DNA of 64,000 bases from Penium margaritaceum (GCA_023375785.1 SZWC01001561.1:185371-249370); one strand, 5' to 3'. Shown: positions 31,783 to 45,322, counted from the stretch's first letter. Notes: generated from the sequence alone by a model not told the origin. Translations and numbers: made by a program.

Positions 31783-34043
31783 TGCTCCACCTTTCTCCGG
31801 CTTATTCCACCTTTCCTAGGCTTGCTTCACCGTTCTCTGGCTTGCTCCACCCTTCCCTGGCTTGCTCCACTTATCTCTTGCTTGCTCCATCTTTCCCTGG
31901 CTTGCTCCACTTTTCTCTTGCTTGCCCCATCTTTCCCTGCCTTGTTCCACCATCCTCTGGCTTGCTCCACCTTCCTCTGGCTTGCTCCACTTATCTCTTG
32001 CTTGCTCCATCTTTCCCTGGCTTGCTCCACTTTTCTCTTGCTTGCCCCATCTTTCCCTGCCTTGTTCCACCATCCTCTGGCTTGCTCCACCTTCCTCTGG
32101 CTTGCTCCACCTTTCTCCGGCTTGCTCCAGCATTTGCTGGCTTGCTCCACCTTTCCCTGGTTTGCTCCACCTTTCCCTGGCTTGCTCCACCTTTCTTTGG
32201 CTTACCCCACTTTTTCCTGGCTTGTTCCACCTTTCTTTGGCTTGCTTCACCTTTCTCTGGCTTGCTCCACCTTTCCCTGGTTTGCTCCACCTTTCCCTGG
32301 CTTGCTCCACCTTTCTTTGGCTTACCCCACTTTTTCCTGGCTTGTTCCACCTTTCTTTGGCTTGCTTCACCTTTCTCTTGCTTGCTCCACCTTCCCCTGG
32401 GTTGCTCTTCCTTTCTCTTTCTTGCTCCATGTTTCCTTGGCTTGCTCCACCGTTCTCTGGCTTGATCCACCTTCCTCTGGCTTGGTCCACTTTTTACTAG
32501 CTTGCTCCACCTTTCTCTGGCTTGCTCCACCTTTCTTGGGCTTGCTCCACATTTCTCTGGCTTCATCCAATTTTCTCTGGCTTGCTCCACCTTTCTCTGG
32601 CTTGCCCCACCTTTTCTGGCTTGCTCCACCTTTCCCTGCTTGCTCCACCTTCCACTGGCTTGCTCTACTATTCTCTGGCTTGCTCCATTGCTCTCTGGCT
32701 TGCTCCACCAATCTCTGGATTGCTTCACTGTTCTCTGGTTTCTCCGCCATTTTCTGGCTTGCTCCACCATTCTCTGGCTTGCTCCACTATTTTCTGGCTT
32801 GGGCAACCTTTCTCTGGCCTGCTCCACCTTTCCCTGGCTTCCTCCACCGTTCTCTGGCGTGCTCTACCGTTCTCAGTCTTGCTCCACATTTATCTGGCTT
32901 GCTCGACCAAACAGTGGCTTGCTACACCTTTGTGTGGCTTGCTCTGGCTTCCCCTGGCTTGCTCCATCTTTTATGGCTTGCTCCACCTTTCTCTGGCTTG
33001 ATCCACCTTTCCTGGCTTGCTCCATCTTTCTCTAGCTTGCTCGACATTTTCATCGCATACTCCTCCGTTGTCTAGCCTGCTCCATATTTCTCTGGCTTGG
33101 TCAACCTTTCCCTGGCTTGCTCCACCTTCATCTGGTGTGCTCCACCTTTCTTTGGCTTGTTCAACCTTTTCCCTTTCTTGCTCCACCTTTCTCTGGCTTC
33201 CTCCACCTTTCTGTGGCTTGCTCGAGCTTTCTCTAGCTTGCTCCACCTTTCCCTGGCTTGCTCCACCGTTCTCAGGCTTGCTCTACCATTTTCTCGCTTT
33301 CTCGGCCTTTCTATGGCTAGCTCCACTTTTCTCTGGCTTGCTCCACCTTTCCCTGGCTTGCTCCACCGTTCTCAGGCTTGCTCTACCATTTTCTCGCTTT
33401 CTCGGCCTTTCTATGGCTAGCTCCACTTTTCTCTGGCTTGCTTCATCTATCTCTGGCTTGCTGCACCGTTCTCTGGCCTCCTCCGCCTTTCTCTGCCTTG
33501 CTCCACCGTTCTTTGGCTTGCTATACCTTTCTTTGGCCTGCTCCACCGTTCTCTGGCTTGCTCCACTTTTCTCTGGCTTGCTTCATCTATCTCTGGCTTG
33601 CTGCACCGTTCTCTGGCCTCCTCCGCCTTTCTCTGCCTTGCTCCACCGTTCTTTGGCTTGCTATACCTTTCTTTGGCCTGCTCCACCGTTCTCTGGCTTG
33701 CTCCACTGTTCTCTGGCTTGCTCCACCGTTCTCTGGCTTGTTCCAGCGTTCCATGGCTTGCTCCACTTTTCTCTGGCTTGCTTCCACCTTCTAGCCTGTT
33801 CCACCTTTTTCTGGTATGCTCCACGTTTCTATGGCCAGCTCCAACTTTCTGTGGCCTGCTTCACTGTTCTCTGGCTTGCTCCACCATTCTCAGGCTTGCT
33901 CCACTGTTCTCTGGCTTCCTCTACATTTCTCTGGCCTGCTCCACCTTTCTCTGTCCTACTCCACCTTTCTCTTGCCTGCTCCACCATTCTCTGGGTTGCT
34001 TCACCTTTCTCTGGCTTGCTCCACCGTTCCCTAGCTTGCTCGA
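31783..34043 (-). repeat. 20-bp satellite, inverted block 1
   Basis: About 113 units of CTTGCTCCACCTTTCTCTGG, the reverse complement of the consensus. Internal exact duplications of 100-120 bp occur (for example 31862-31981/31982-32101 and 33240-33340/33340-33440). The block ends in a dyad near GATC at 34042-34045, where orientation flips. Non-coding. Confidence 0.95.
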
Positions 34044-37000
34044 TCAAGCAAAAGGAAGGTGGAGCAAGCCAGAGAAAGGTAGAGCAAGCCAAGGAAAGGT
34101 GGAGCAAGCCAGGGAAAGATGGAGTAAGCCAAAGAAAGGTGGAGCAAGCCAGAGAACAGTGGAGCAAGCCAGAGGAAGGTGGAGCAAGCCAGAGAAAGGT
34201 GGAGCAAGCCAGGGAAAGATGGAGTAAGCCAAAGAAAGGTGGAGCAAGCCAGAGAACAGTGGAGCAAGCCAGAGGAAGGTGGAGCAAGCCAGAGAAAGGT
34301 GCAGCAAGCCAGAAAAAGGTGAAGCAAGCCAGGGAAAGGTGGAGCAATCCAGAGAACGGTGGAGAAAGCCAGAGAAAGGTGGAGCAAGCCAGAGGAAGGT
34401 GGAGCAAGCCAGAGAAATATGAAGTAAGCCATAGAAAGGTGGAGCAAGCCAGGGAAAGGTGGAGCAATCCAGAGAACGGTGGAGAAAGCCAGAGAAAGGT
34501 GGAGCAAGCCAGAGGAAGGTGGAGCAAGCCAGAGAAATATGAAGTAAGCCATAGAAAGGTGGAGCATGCCAGGGAAAGGTGAAGCAAGCCATAGAAAGGT
34601 GGAGCAAGCAAGAGAACGGCGGAGCAAGCAAGAGAAAGGTGGAGCATGCTTGAGAACGATCCAGCAAGCCAGGGAACGGTGGAGGAAGCCATAGAACGGT
34701 GAGCAAGCCAGAGAATGGTGGGGCAGGCTAGGTGGAGTAGCCCAGAGAAAGGTGGAGCAGGCCAGAGAAAGGCAGAGCAAGCAAGAAAATAGAGGAGCAA
34801 GCCTGAGAACAGTGGAGCAAGCCAGAGAACAGTGGAGCAGGCAAGAGAAAGGTAGAGCCCGCCATGAAAGGGTGGAGCATGCCAGAGAAAGGTGGAATAA
34901 GCTACAAAGAGGGAGCAAGCCAGAGAAGATGAAGCAAGCCAGAGAACGGTGGAACAAGCCAGAGAACGGTGGAGCAAGCCAGAGAACGGTGGAGCGAGCC
35001 AGAGAATGGTGGACCAAGCCAGAAAACAGTGAAGCAAGCCAGGGGACGCTGGAGCAAGCCAGACAAAGATGTAGCAAGCCACAGAACGGTCGAGCAAGCC
35101 AGAGAAAGGTGGAGCAAGCCTCAGAACCGTGGAGCAAGCTAGGGAACGGTGAAGCAAGCCAGGGAAGGGTGGAGCAAGCGAGAGAAAGGTTGACCAAGCC
35201 AGAAAACAGTGGAGCAAGCCAGAGAACAGTAGAGCAAGCCAGAAAATGGCGGAGCAAGCCAGATAACATTAGACCAAGCCAGAGAATGGCGGAGGAAGCC
35301 AGAGAATGGTGGAGCAAGTAAGAGAAATGTGGAATAAGCCAGAGAAAGGTGGAGTAAGCCAGAAAGGTGGGGCAAAGCCAGAGAAAGGTGGAGCAAGCCA
35401 GAGAATGGTGGAGCAAGTAAGAGAAATGTGGAATAAGCCAGAGAAAGGTGGAGTAAGCCAGAAAGGTGGGGCAAAGCCAGAGAAAGGTGGAGCAAGCCAG
35501 AAAAAAAAAGGGATCAATCCAGAGAAAGGTGGAGCAAGCCTGAGAAAGGTGGAACAAGCCAGAGAAAGGTGGAGCAAGCTAGGGAAAGATGGAGCAAAAC
35601 AGAGGAAGGTGGAGAAAGACAGAGAACATTGGATCAAGCCAGGGAAATATGGAGCAAGCAAGAAAAAGGAAGAGCAAGCCAGGGGATGGTGGAGCAGGCC
35701 AGAGAAAGGTGGAGCAAGCCAAAGAAAGGTGGAGCAAGCCAGGGAAAGGTGGAGTAAGCCATCAAAAGATGGAGCAAGCCAGAGAATGGTGGAGTCAGCC
35801 AGAGAAAGGTGGAGCAAGCCAGAGAAAGGTGGAGCAAGCCAGAGAAATGTGGAGTAAGCCAGAGAAAGGTGGAGCATGCCAGGGAAAGGTGGAGCAAGCC
35901 ATAGAAAGGTGGAGCAAGTAAGATAACGGCGGAGCAAGCCAGAGAAAGGTGGAGCAAGCCAGAGAAATGTGGAGTAAGCCAGAGAAAGGTGGAGCATGCC
36001 AGGGAAAGGTGGAGCAAGCCATAGAAAGGTGGAGCAAGTAAGATAACGGCGGAGCAAGCCAGAGAAAGGTGGAGCAAGCATGAGAACAATCAAGTAAGCC
36101 AGAAAATGGTGGAGCAAGCCAGAGAACGGTGGAGCAAGCCAGAGAAAGTTGGAGCAAGCCATACAAAATGTGGAGCAAGCAAGAGAACGGCGGAGCAGGC
36201 AAGAGAAAGGTGGAGTAGCCCAGAGAAAGGTGGAGCAAGCCAGAGAACGGTGGAGCAAGCCAGAGAAAGTTGGAGCAAGCCATACAAAATGTGGAGCAAG
36301 CAAGAGAACGGCGGAGCAGGCAAGAGAAAGGTGGAGTAGCCCAGAGAAAGGTGGAGCAGGCCAGAGAAAGGTAGAGCTAGCAAGAAAATAGTGGAGAAAG
36401 CGTGAGAACAGTGGAGCAAGCCAGAGAACGGTAACGCAGGAAAGAGAAAGGTAGAGCCTGCCATAAAAGGGTGGAGCATGCCAGAGAAAGGTGGAATAGG
36501 CTAGAAAGTGGGGGCAAGCCAGAGAAGATGGAGCAAGCCAGAGAATAGTGGAACAAGCCAGAGAAAGGTGGAGCAGGCCAGAGAAAGGTAGAGCCTGCCA
36601 TAAAAGGGTGGAGCATGCCAGAGAAAGGTGGAATAGGCTAGAAAGTGGGGGCAAGCCAGAGAAGATGGAGCAAGCCAGAGAATAGTGGAACAAGCCAGAG
36701 AACGATGGAGCAAGTCAGAGAATGGTGGAGCAAGCCAGAGAACACTGGACCAAGCCAGAAAACAGATGAGCAAGCCAGGGGAAGCTGGAGCAAGCTAGAC
36801 AAAGATGTAGCAAGCCACAGAACGGTCGAGCAAGCTAGGGAAAGGTGGAGCAAGCCAGAGAACACTGGACCAAGCCAGAAAACAGATGAGCAAGCCAGGG
36901 GAAGCTGGAGCAAGCTAGACAAAGATGTAGCAAGCCACAGAACGGTCGAGCAAGCTAGGGAAAGGTGGAGCAAGCCTGCGAACCATGGAGCAAGCTTGAG

Positions 37001-40000
37001 AACGGTGAAGGAAGCCACGGAATGGTGGAGCAAGCCAGAGAAAGGTTGACCAAGCCAGAAAACAGTGGTGCAAGCTAGAGAACAGTAGAGCAAGCCAGAA
37101 AATGGAAGAGCAAGCCAGATAACAGTAGAGCAAGCCAGAGAATGGCGGATCAAGCCAAAGAACGGTGGAGCAAACAAGAGAAATGTGGAATAAGCCAGAG
37201 AAAGGTGGAGTAAGCCAGAAAAGGTGGGGCAAGCCAGAGAAAGGTGGAGCAAGCCAGATACAATTGGATCAAGCCAGAGAAAGGTGGAGCAAGCCTGAGA
37301 AAGGTGGAGCAAGCCAGAGAAAGGTGGAGCAAGCTAGGGAAAGGTGGAGCAAGCCAGAGAAAGGTGGAGCAAGCCTGAGAAAGGTGGAGCAAGCCAGAGA
37401 AAGGTGGAGCAAGCTAGGGAAAGGTGGAGCAAGCCAGAGAAAGGTGGAGCAACACAGAGAACATTGGAGCAAGCTAGGGAAAGATGGAGCAAGCAAGAGA
37501 ATGGAAGAGCAAGCCAGGGGATGGTGGAGCAGGCCAGAGAAAGGTGAAACAAGCCAAAGAAAGGTGGAGCAAGCCAGGGAAAGATGGAGTAAGCCAACAA
37601 AAGGTGGAGCAAGCCAGAGAAAGATGGAGCAAGCAAGAGAATGGAAGAGCAAGCCAGGGGATGGTGGAGCAGGCCAGAGAAAGGTGAAACAAGCCAAAGA
37701 AAGGTGGAGCAAGCCAGGGAAAGATGGAGTAAGCCAACAAAAAGTGGAGCAAGCCAGAGAATGGTGGAGCAAGCCAGAGAAAGGTGGAGCAAGCCAGAGA
37801 AAGGTGGAGCAAGCCAGAGAAAAGTGGATCATGTCAGGGAAAGGTGGAGCAAGCCAGAGAATGGTGGAGCAAGCCAGAGAAAGGTGGAGCAAGCCAGAGA
37901 AAGGTGGAGCAAGCCAGAGAAAAGTGGATCATGTCAGGGAAAGGTGGAGCAAGCCATAGAAAGGTGGAGCAAGTAAGAGAACGGCGGAGCAAGCCAGACA
38001 AAGGTGGAGCAAGCGTGCCAACAATCAAGCAAGCCAGAAAACGGCGGAGCAAGCCAGAGAATGGTGGAGCAAGCCAGAGAAAGTTGGAGCAAGCCATAGA
38101 AGGGTGGAGCAAGCAAGAGAACGGCAGAGCAAGCAAGAGAAAGGTGGAGCAAGCGTGCCAACAATCAAGCAAGCCAGAAAACGGCGGAGCAAGCCAGAGA
38201 ATGGTGGAGCAAGCCAGAGAAAGTTGGAGCAAGCCATAGAAGGGTGGAGCAAGCAAGAGAACGGCAGAGCAAGCAAGAGAAAGGCGGAGCAAGCTTGAGA
38301 ACGATCGAGCAAGCCAGGGAACGGTGGAGCAAGCCAGAGAAAGGTGAAGCAAGCCAGAGAAAGGTAGAGCAAGCAAGAGAATGGCGGAGCAAACAAGAGA
38401 AAGGTGGAGCGAGCTTGAGAAAGATTGAGCAATCCAAGGAGGGGTGGAGCAAGCCAGAGAAAGGTGAAGCAAGCCAGAGAAAGGTAGAGCAAGCAAGAGA
38501 ATGGCGGAGCAAACAAGAGAAAGGTGGAGCGAGCTTGAGAAAGATTGAGCAATCCAAGGAGGTGTGGAGCAAGCCAGAGGAAGGTGGAGCAAGCCACATA
38601 GCAGTAGAGCAAGCAAGAGAACGGTGGAGCAAGCCATAGACCGGTGGAGCAAGGTAGAGAAAGGTGGTCAAAGCCAAGGAACGGTAGAGCAAGCCCGAGA
38701 AAAGTGCAGCAAGCAAGAGGAAGGTGGAGCTAACCAGAGAACGGTGGAGCAAGTGAGGGAAAGGTGGAGGAAGCCAGAGATCCGTGGAGCAAGCTAGAGA
38801 ATAATGGATCAAGCCAGATAAAGTGGAGCAAGCCAGAGAAAGTGGAGCAAACCTTGAACGGTAGATCAAGCCAGAGATTGGTGGAGCAAGCTTAATCACG
38901 GTGGAGCAAGCCACAGAATGGTGGAGCAAGCCAGAGAACGATGGAGCAAGCCAAAGAACAGTGGAGCAAGCCATTGAATGGTGGAGCAAGGCAGAGAATG
39001 TTGGAGCAAGGCAGAGAACGGTGGAGCAAGCCAGAGAACAATGGAGCAAGCCAGAGAACGGTGGAGCAAGCCAGAGAACGGTGGAGCAAGCCAGAGAACG
39101 TTAGAGCAAGCCAAAAAACGGTGCAGCAAGCCAAAGAACAAGAGAGTAAGCCAGAGAACGGTGGAGCAAGCCAGAGAATGGTGGAGCAAGTCATTGGAAG
39201 GTGGAGCAAGCCAGAGAAAGGTGGAGCAAGCCAAAGAACTGTGGAGCAAGCCAGATAAAGGTGGAGCAAGCTAGAGAAAGGTGGAGCAAGCCAGAGAACG
39301 TTGGAGCAAGCCAGGGAACAATGGAGCATTTCAGAAACGGTGGAGTAAGCCAGAGAGTGGTGGAGCAAGACAGAGAACAGTGGGGCAATCCTGAGAATGG
39401 TGGAGCAAGCCAGAGACTGGTGAAGCAAGCCCGAGAATGGTCGAGGAGGCCAGAGAACGGTGGAGCAAGCCAGAGAACGGTGGGGAAATCCAGAAAACAA
39501 TGGAGTTTGTGATAAAACAGTGGAACAAGCCAGAGAATGGTGGAGCAAGCCAGAAAACAATGGAGCAAGCAAAGGAACATTGGAGTAAACCAGAGAATGG
39601 TGGAGCAGGCCAGAGAATGGTAGAGCAAGCCAGAGAACAGTAGAGCAAGCCAGAGAAGCATGGAGCAAGCCAGAGAGAGGTAAAGCAAGCCAGGGAAAGG
39701 TGGAGCAAGGCAGAGAAAGGTGGAGCAAGCCAGAGAACGGTGGAGCAAGCCAAAGAAAGGTGGTGCAAGCTAGAAGAATGTGGGGAAAACCAGAGAAAGG
39801 TGGGGCAAGCAGGATAATGGCCGAGCAAGCCAGAGAAAGGTGGAGCAAGGCAGAGAACGGTAGAGCAATCATATGAATGGTGGAGCAAGGCAGAGAATTG
39901 TGGAGCAAGCCAAACAACTGAGGATCAAGTAAGAGAAAGGTGGAGCAACCCATAGAACGATGGAGCAAGCCAGAGAACGGTTGAGCAAGCCAGATAACAG

Positions 40001-43000
40001 TGGAGCAAGCCACAGAATGGTGGAGCAATGCAGAAAACGATGGAGAAAGCCAGAGAAAGCTGGAGCAGGCCAGAGAAAGGTCACGCAAGCAAGAGACAGG
40101 TGGAGCAAGCCAGAGAGAGGTGGAGAAGTCAAAGAAAGGTGGAGAAATCCAGGGAATGGNNNNNNNNNNNNNNNNNNNNNNNNNNNNNNNNNNNNNNNNN
40201 NNNNNNNNNNNNAATTGTGGAGCAAGCCAAACAACTGAGGATCAAGTAAGAGAAAGGTGGAGCAACCCATAGAACGATGGAGCAAGCCAGAGAACGGTTG
40301 AGCAAGCCAGATAACAGTGGAGCAAGCCACAGAATGGTGGAGCAATGCAGAAAACGATGGAGAAAGCCAGAGAAAGCTGGAGCAGGCCAGAGAAAGTTCA
40401 AGCAAGCAAGAGAAAGGTGGAGCAAGCCAGAGAGAGGTGGAGAAGTCGAAGAAAGGTGGAGAAATCCAGGGAATGGTGGAGCAAGCCAGAGAACAGCGGA
40501 GCAAGCCACACAATGGCAGAGCGAGCCAGAGAACAGCAAAGCATGCCAGAAAACGGTGGAACGGGCTAGAGAATGGTGGAGCAAGCCAGAGAAAGGTGGA
40601 GCAAGCTAGATAACGGTGGAGAAAGTCAAAGAACGGTGGAGCAAGCCAGAGAAAGGTGGAGCAAGCATGAGAACGTTGGAGCAAGTCAGAGAATGGTTGA
40701 GCAAGCCAAAGAATGGTAGAGCAAGCCAGAGATCGATGAAGCAAGTCATAAAATGGTGTAGCAAGCCAGAAAACGGTGGAGCAAGCCAGAAGGTGGAGGA
40801 AGCCAGAGAATGGTAGAGCAAGCCACAGAAAGGTGGACCAAGCCAGAGAAAGGTGGAACAAACCACAAAAAGGTGGAGCAAGTTAGAGATAGGTGGAGCA
40901 AGCTAGTGAACGGTGGAGCAAGCCAGAGAACAGTGGAGCAAGCCAGAGAACAGCGGAGCAAGCCAGAGATTGGTGGAGCAAGCTGAAGAAACATGGAGCA
41001 AGCTGTAGAACGTTTGCCTAATCCAGAGAAAGGTGGAGCAAGCCAGAGAGCTGTAGAGCGAGGCAGAGATAGGTCGAGCAAGCCAGAGAACGGTGGAGTA
41101 AGCCAGAGAGTGGTGGAGCAAGCTGAAGAAACATGGAGCAAGCTGTAGAACGTTTGCCTAATCCAGAGAAAGGTGGAGCAAGCCAGAGAGCTGTAGAGCG
41201 AGGCAGAGATAGGTCGAGCAAGCCAGAGAACGGTGGTGTAAGCCAGAGAACGGTGGAGCAAGCCAGAGAACGGTGGAGCAAGCCAAAGAATGGTGGATTA
41301 AACCAGAGAATGGTGGAGGAAGCCCGGGAACGGTGGAGCAAGCCAAAGAAAGGTGGAGCAAGCAAGAGAACGGTGGAGCAAGCCAGAGAACGGTGGAGCA
41401 AGCCAAAGAATGGTGGATTAAACCAGAGAATGGTGGAGGAAGCCCGGGAACGGTGGAGCAAGCCAAAGAAAGGTGGAGCAAGCAAGAGAAAGGTAGAGGA
41501 AGCCAGAGAATGGTGGAGCAAGCCAGAGAACGTTGGAGCAAGCCAGAGAAAGTTGGAGCAAGCCAGAGAAAGGTGGAGCAAGCCAGAGAACGGTGGAGCA
41601 AGCCAAAGAAAGGTGGAGCAAGCAAGAGAAAGGTAGAGGAAGCCAGAGAATGGTGGAGCAAGCCAGAGAACGTTGGAGCAAGCCAGAGAAAGTTGGAGCA
41701 AGCCAGAGAAAGGTGGAGCAAGCAAGAGAAAGTTTGAGCAAGCCGGAGAAACATGGAGCAAGTATGATGACGGTTGGAAAAGCCAGAAAACTATGGAAGT
41801 AGCAAGAGAACGGTGGAGCAAGTCAAAGGATTGTTGAGAAAACTAGAGAAAAGTGGAGCAAGCCGGAGAAACATGGAGCAAGTATGATGACGGTTGGAAA
41901 AGCCAGAAAACTATGGAAGTAGCAAGAGAACGGTGGAGCAAGTCAAAGGATTGTTGAGAAAACTAGAGAAAAGTGGAGCAAGCCGGAGAAAAGTGGAGCA
42001 AGCCAGAGAGAGGTGGAGTAATCCAGAGAAAGGTAGAGAAAGTGAGACAACGGTGGACAAAGCCAGAGAAAGGTGGAGCAAGCGAAAGAAAGGTGGACCA
42101 AGCCAGAGAAAGGTGGTATAAGCCAGAGAAAAGCTGAGCAAGCCACAGAAAGGTCGAGCAAGCCAGGGAAAGGTGGAGCAATCCAGAGAAAGGTAGAGCA
42201 AGACAGGGAAATGTGGAGCAAGCCAGAGAAAGGTGGAGCAAGACAGAAATGTGGAGCAAGCCAGAGAAAGGTGGAGCAAGCCAGAGAAAGGTGGAACACG
42301 CATGTGAACGGTGCAGCAAGCCAGAGAAAGGTGGAGCAAGCCAGAGAACGGTGGAGCAAGCTAGGGAGGTGTGCAGCAAGCAAGGGAAAGGTGGAGCAAG
42401 CCCGAGAAAGGTGGAGCAAGCCAGAGAAAGGTGGAGCAAGCCAGAGAACGGTGGAGCAAGCTAGGGAGGTGTGCAGCAAGCAAGGGAAAGGTGGAGCAAG
42501 CCCGAGAAAGGTGGAGCAAGCCACGGAAAGGTCGAGTAAGCCAGAGAAAGATGGAGCAAGTGAGGGAAATGAGGAGAAAGCCAGAGAACGGTGGAGTAAG
42601 ATAGAGAATGGTGGGGCAAGCCAGGGAAAGGTTGAGCAAGCCAAGGAAAGGTTGAGCAAGCCAGAGAACGGTGGAGTAAGCCAGAGAAAGGTGGAGCAAG
42701 AATGGGAAAGGTGGAGCAAGCCAAAGAAAGGTGGAGCATGCTAGAGAACTGTGGAGCAAGCCAGAGAACGGTGGAGTAAGCCAGAGAAAGGTGGAGCAAG
42801 AATGGGAAAGGTGGAGCAAGCCAAAGAAAGGTGGAGCATGCTAGAGAACTGTGGAGCAAGCCAAAGAAAGGTGGACCAAGCCATAGAAAGGGGGAGCAAG
42901 CCAGAGAAAGGTGGAGCCAGCCAGAGAAAGGTGGATCAAGTCAAAGAAAGGTTGTGCAAGCCAGAGAAAGGTGGATCAAGCCAGGAAAAAGTGGAGCATG

Positions 43001-45246
43001 CCAGCGAATGGTGGAGCAAGACTGGCAAAGGTCGAGCAAGCAAGAGAAAGGTGGAGCAAGCCAGAAAGAGGTCGAGCAAGCCAGGGAAAGGTGGAGCAAG
43101 CCAGAGAAAGGTGGAGCAGGCCTAAGAAAGGTGGAGCAGGCCTAAGAAAGGTGGAGAAAGCCAGGGAAAGATGGAGCAAGCGAGGGAAATGTGGAGCAAG
43201 TCAGAGAAAGGCCGAGCAAGCCAGAGAACGGTGAGTTAAGGCTGAGAAAGGTTGAGCAAGCAAGAGAACGGTGGAGCAAGCCAGAGTAAGGTAGAGCAAG
43301 CTAGAGAAAAGTGGAATAAGCCAGAGAAAGGTGGAGCACGCCAGAGGAAGGTGGATAAAGCCAGAGAAAGGTGGAGCAAGCCAGCGAACGATGGAGCAAG
43401 CCAGAGAGAGGTGGAGCAAGCCGGAGAAAGGTGGAGCAAGCCAGGGAAAGGCGGAGCAAGCCAGAGATACTTGAGCAAGCCAGAGATACTTGAGCAAGCC
43501 AGAGATATGTGAGCAAGCCAGAAAATGGTGTAGCAGGCCAGAAAAAGGTGGAGCAAGCCACAGAACGGTGCAGCAAGCAAGGGAAAGGTAAATCAAGCCA
43601 GAGAAAGGTAGAACAAGCCAGGGAAAGATGGAGCAAGCTAGAGGAAGGTGGATTAAGCCAAAGAAAGGTTGAGCAAGCCAGGGTTAGGTGGAGCAAGCCA
43701 GAGAAAGGTGGGGCAAGTCCGAGAATGGTGAAGCAAGCCAAAAAAAGGTGAAGCAAGTCAGATAATGGTTGAGCAAGCTAGACAAAGGTGAAGCAGGCAT
43801 GAGGAAAGTGGAGCAAGCCAGAGAACGGTTTAGTAAGCCATGCAAAGGTTGAGCAAGCCATGGAAAGGAGGAGCAAGCTTGAGAACAGTGGAGAAATTAT
43901 GAGAAAGGATGAGCAAGCCAGTGAAAGGTAGAGCCAGCCAGAGAAAGATGGAGCAAGCCAGAGAAAGGTCGAGCAAGCCAGAGAACAGTGGAGCAAGCTA
44001 GAGAAAGCTGGAGAAATCCAGATAAATGTGCAGCAAGCCAGGGAAAGGTGGGGAAAGCCAGAGCAAAGTGGAGTACGCCAGAGAAAGGTGGAACAAGCCA
44101 GAGAATGGTAGAGCAAGCCATAGAAAGATGGAGCAAGTCAGGAAAAGATGGAGCAAGCCAAAGAAAGGTAAAGCAACCTAGAGAAAGTTGGAGCAAGCCA
44201 AAGAATGCTGGAGCAAGCCAGATAATGGTGGAACAAGCCAGAGAAAGGTTGATCAAGTCATGGAAAGGTGGAGAATGCCAAAAAGATGGAGCAAGCCAGG
44301 GAGAGGTAGACCAAGCAAGAGAACAGTGGAGCAATCAAGAGAACATTGGAGCAAGCCAGAGAACGGTGGAGCAAGCCAAAGAAAGATGATGCAAGCCACA
44401 GAAAGGTGGAGCAAGACAGAAACAGGTGGAGCAAGCCAAAGAATGGTGGAGCAATTCAGAGAATGGTGGAGCTAGCCAGAGAACGGTGGAGCAAGCCAAA
44501 GAAAGATGATGCAAGCCACAGAAAGGTGGAGCAAGACAGAAACAGGTGGAGCAAGCCAAAGAATGGTGGAGCAATTCAGAGAATGGTGGAGCTAGCCAGA
44601 GAACGGTGGAGCAAGCCAAAGAATGGTGGAGCAATTCAGAGAATGGTGGAGCTAGCCAGAGAACGGTGGAGCAAGCCAAAGAATGGGGGAGCAAGCCAGA
44701 GAACGGTTGAGCAAGCCAAAGAATAGTGGATCAAGCCAGAGAAAGGTGAAGCAAGACAGAGAAAGGTGGAGCAAGCCAAAGAATGGTGGAGCAATTCAGA
44801 GAATGGTGGAGCTAGCCAGAGAACGGTGGAGCAAGCCAAAGAATAGTGGATCAAGCCAGAGAAAGGTGAAGCAAGACAGAGAAAGGTGGAGCAAGCCAGG
44901 GAAAGGTGGAGAAAGCTTGAGAAAGGTGGAGTAAGCCAGAGAAAGGTGGAGCAAGCCAAAGAATAGTGGATCAAGCCAGAGAAAGGTGAAGCAAGACAGA
45001 GAAAGGTGGAGCAAGCCAGGGAAAGGTGGAGAAAGCTTGAGAAAGGTGGAGTAAGCCAGAGAAAGGTGGAGCAAGCCAGAGAAAGGTGGAGCAAGCCAGA
45101 GAAAGGTGGAGCAAGCCAGAGAAAGCCGGAGCAAGCCAGTAAAAGATGGTGAATGTTAGAGAACACTGGAGCGAGCCACAGAAAGGTGGAGCAATCCAGA
45201 GAAAGGTGGAGCAAGCCGGAGGAATGTGGAGCAAGCCAGAGAAGGC
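34044..45246 (+). repeat. 20-bp satellite, forward block 1
   Basis: About 560 units of GGTGGAGCAAGCCAGAGAAA, with occasional 18-19-bp units. Stretches rich in the AAAGG subtype (34-38 kb, 41.5-43.5 kb) alternate with stretches rich in AACGG/AATGG/AACAG subtypes (38.6-41 kb). Many adjacent exact duplications of 100-140 bp occur. All six reading frames of the consensus are open, so ORFs here carry no coding meaning. Confidence 0.95.
39896..40476 (+). repeat. 264-bp duplication flanking a 53-N gap (40160-40212)
   Basis: 39896-40159 and 40213-40476 are near-identical with a handful of substitutions and abut the gap on both sides. This is the pattern of overlapping contig ends joined with an estimated gap. 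Confidence 0.8.
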
Positions 45247-45322
45247 TGGATGAATCACACCTCATTTTTGGGTGTGGCCAAAGGAATGAATCACACCATC
45301 CTCAGCATGGTGTCCAGCATGC
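45247..45322 (+). other. leader 2 of the 20-bp array: copia integrase scrap
   Basis: 45260-45322 matches 31718-31782 (VAKGMNHTILSMVSSML versus VAERMNHTILGMVSSIL), including the non-motif start CCTC.TTTTTGGGTGTGGCC. It is preceded by a second ATGAATCACACC word (45250-45261) that is repeated inside the scrap (45287-45298). Confidence 0.8.

Noticed and set aside
31636-33075. 479-codon plus-strand ORF beginning with copia-like residues and continuing into Leu/Phe/Cys-rich repeats
   Set aside because: It is antisense Gag, then the integrase scrap, then open-in-all-frames 20-bp repeats. No single gene is implied.
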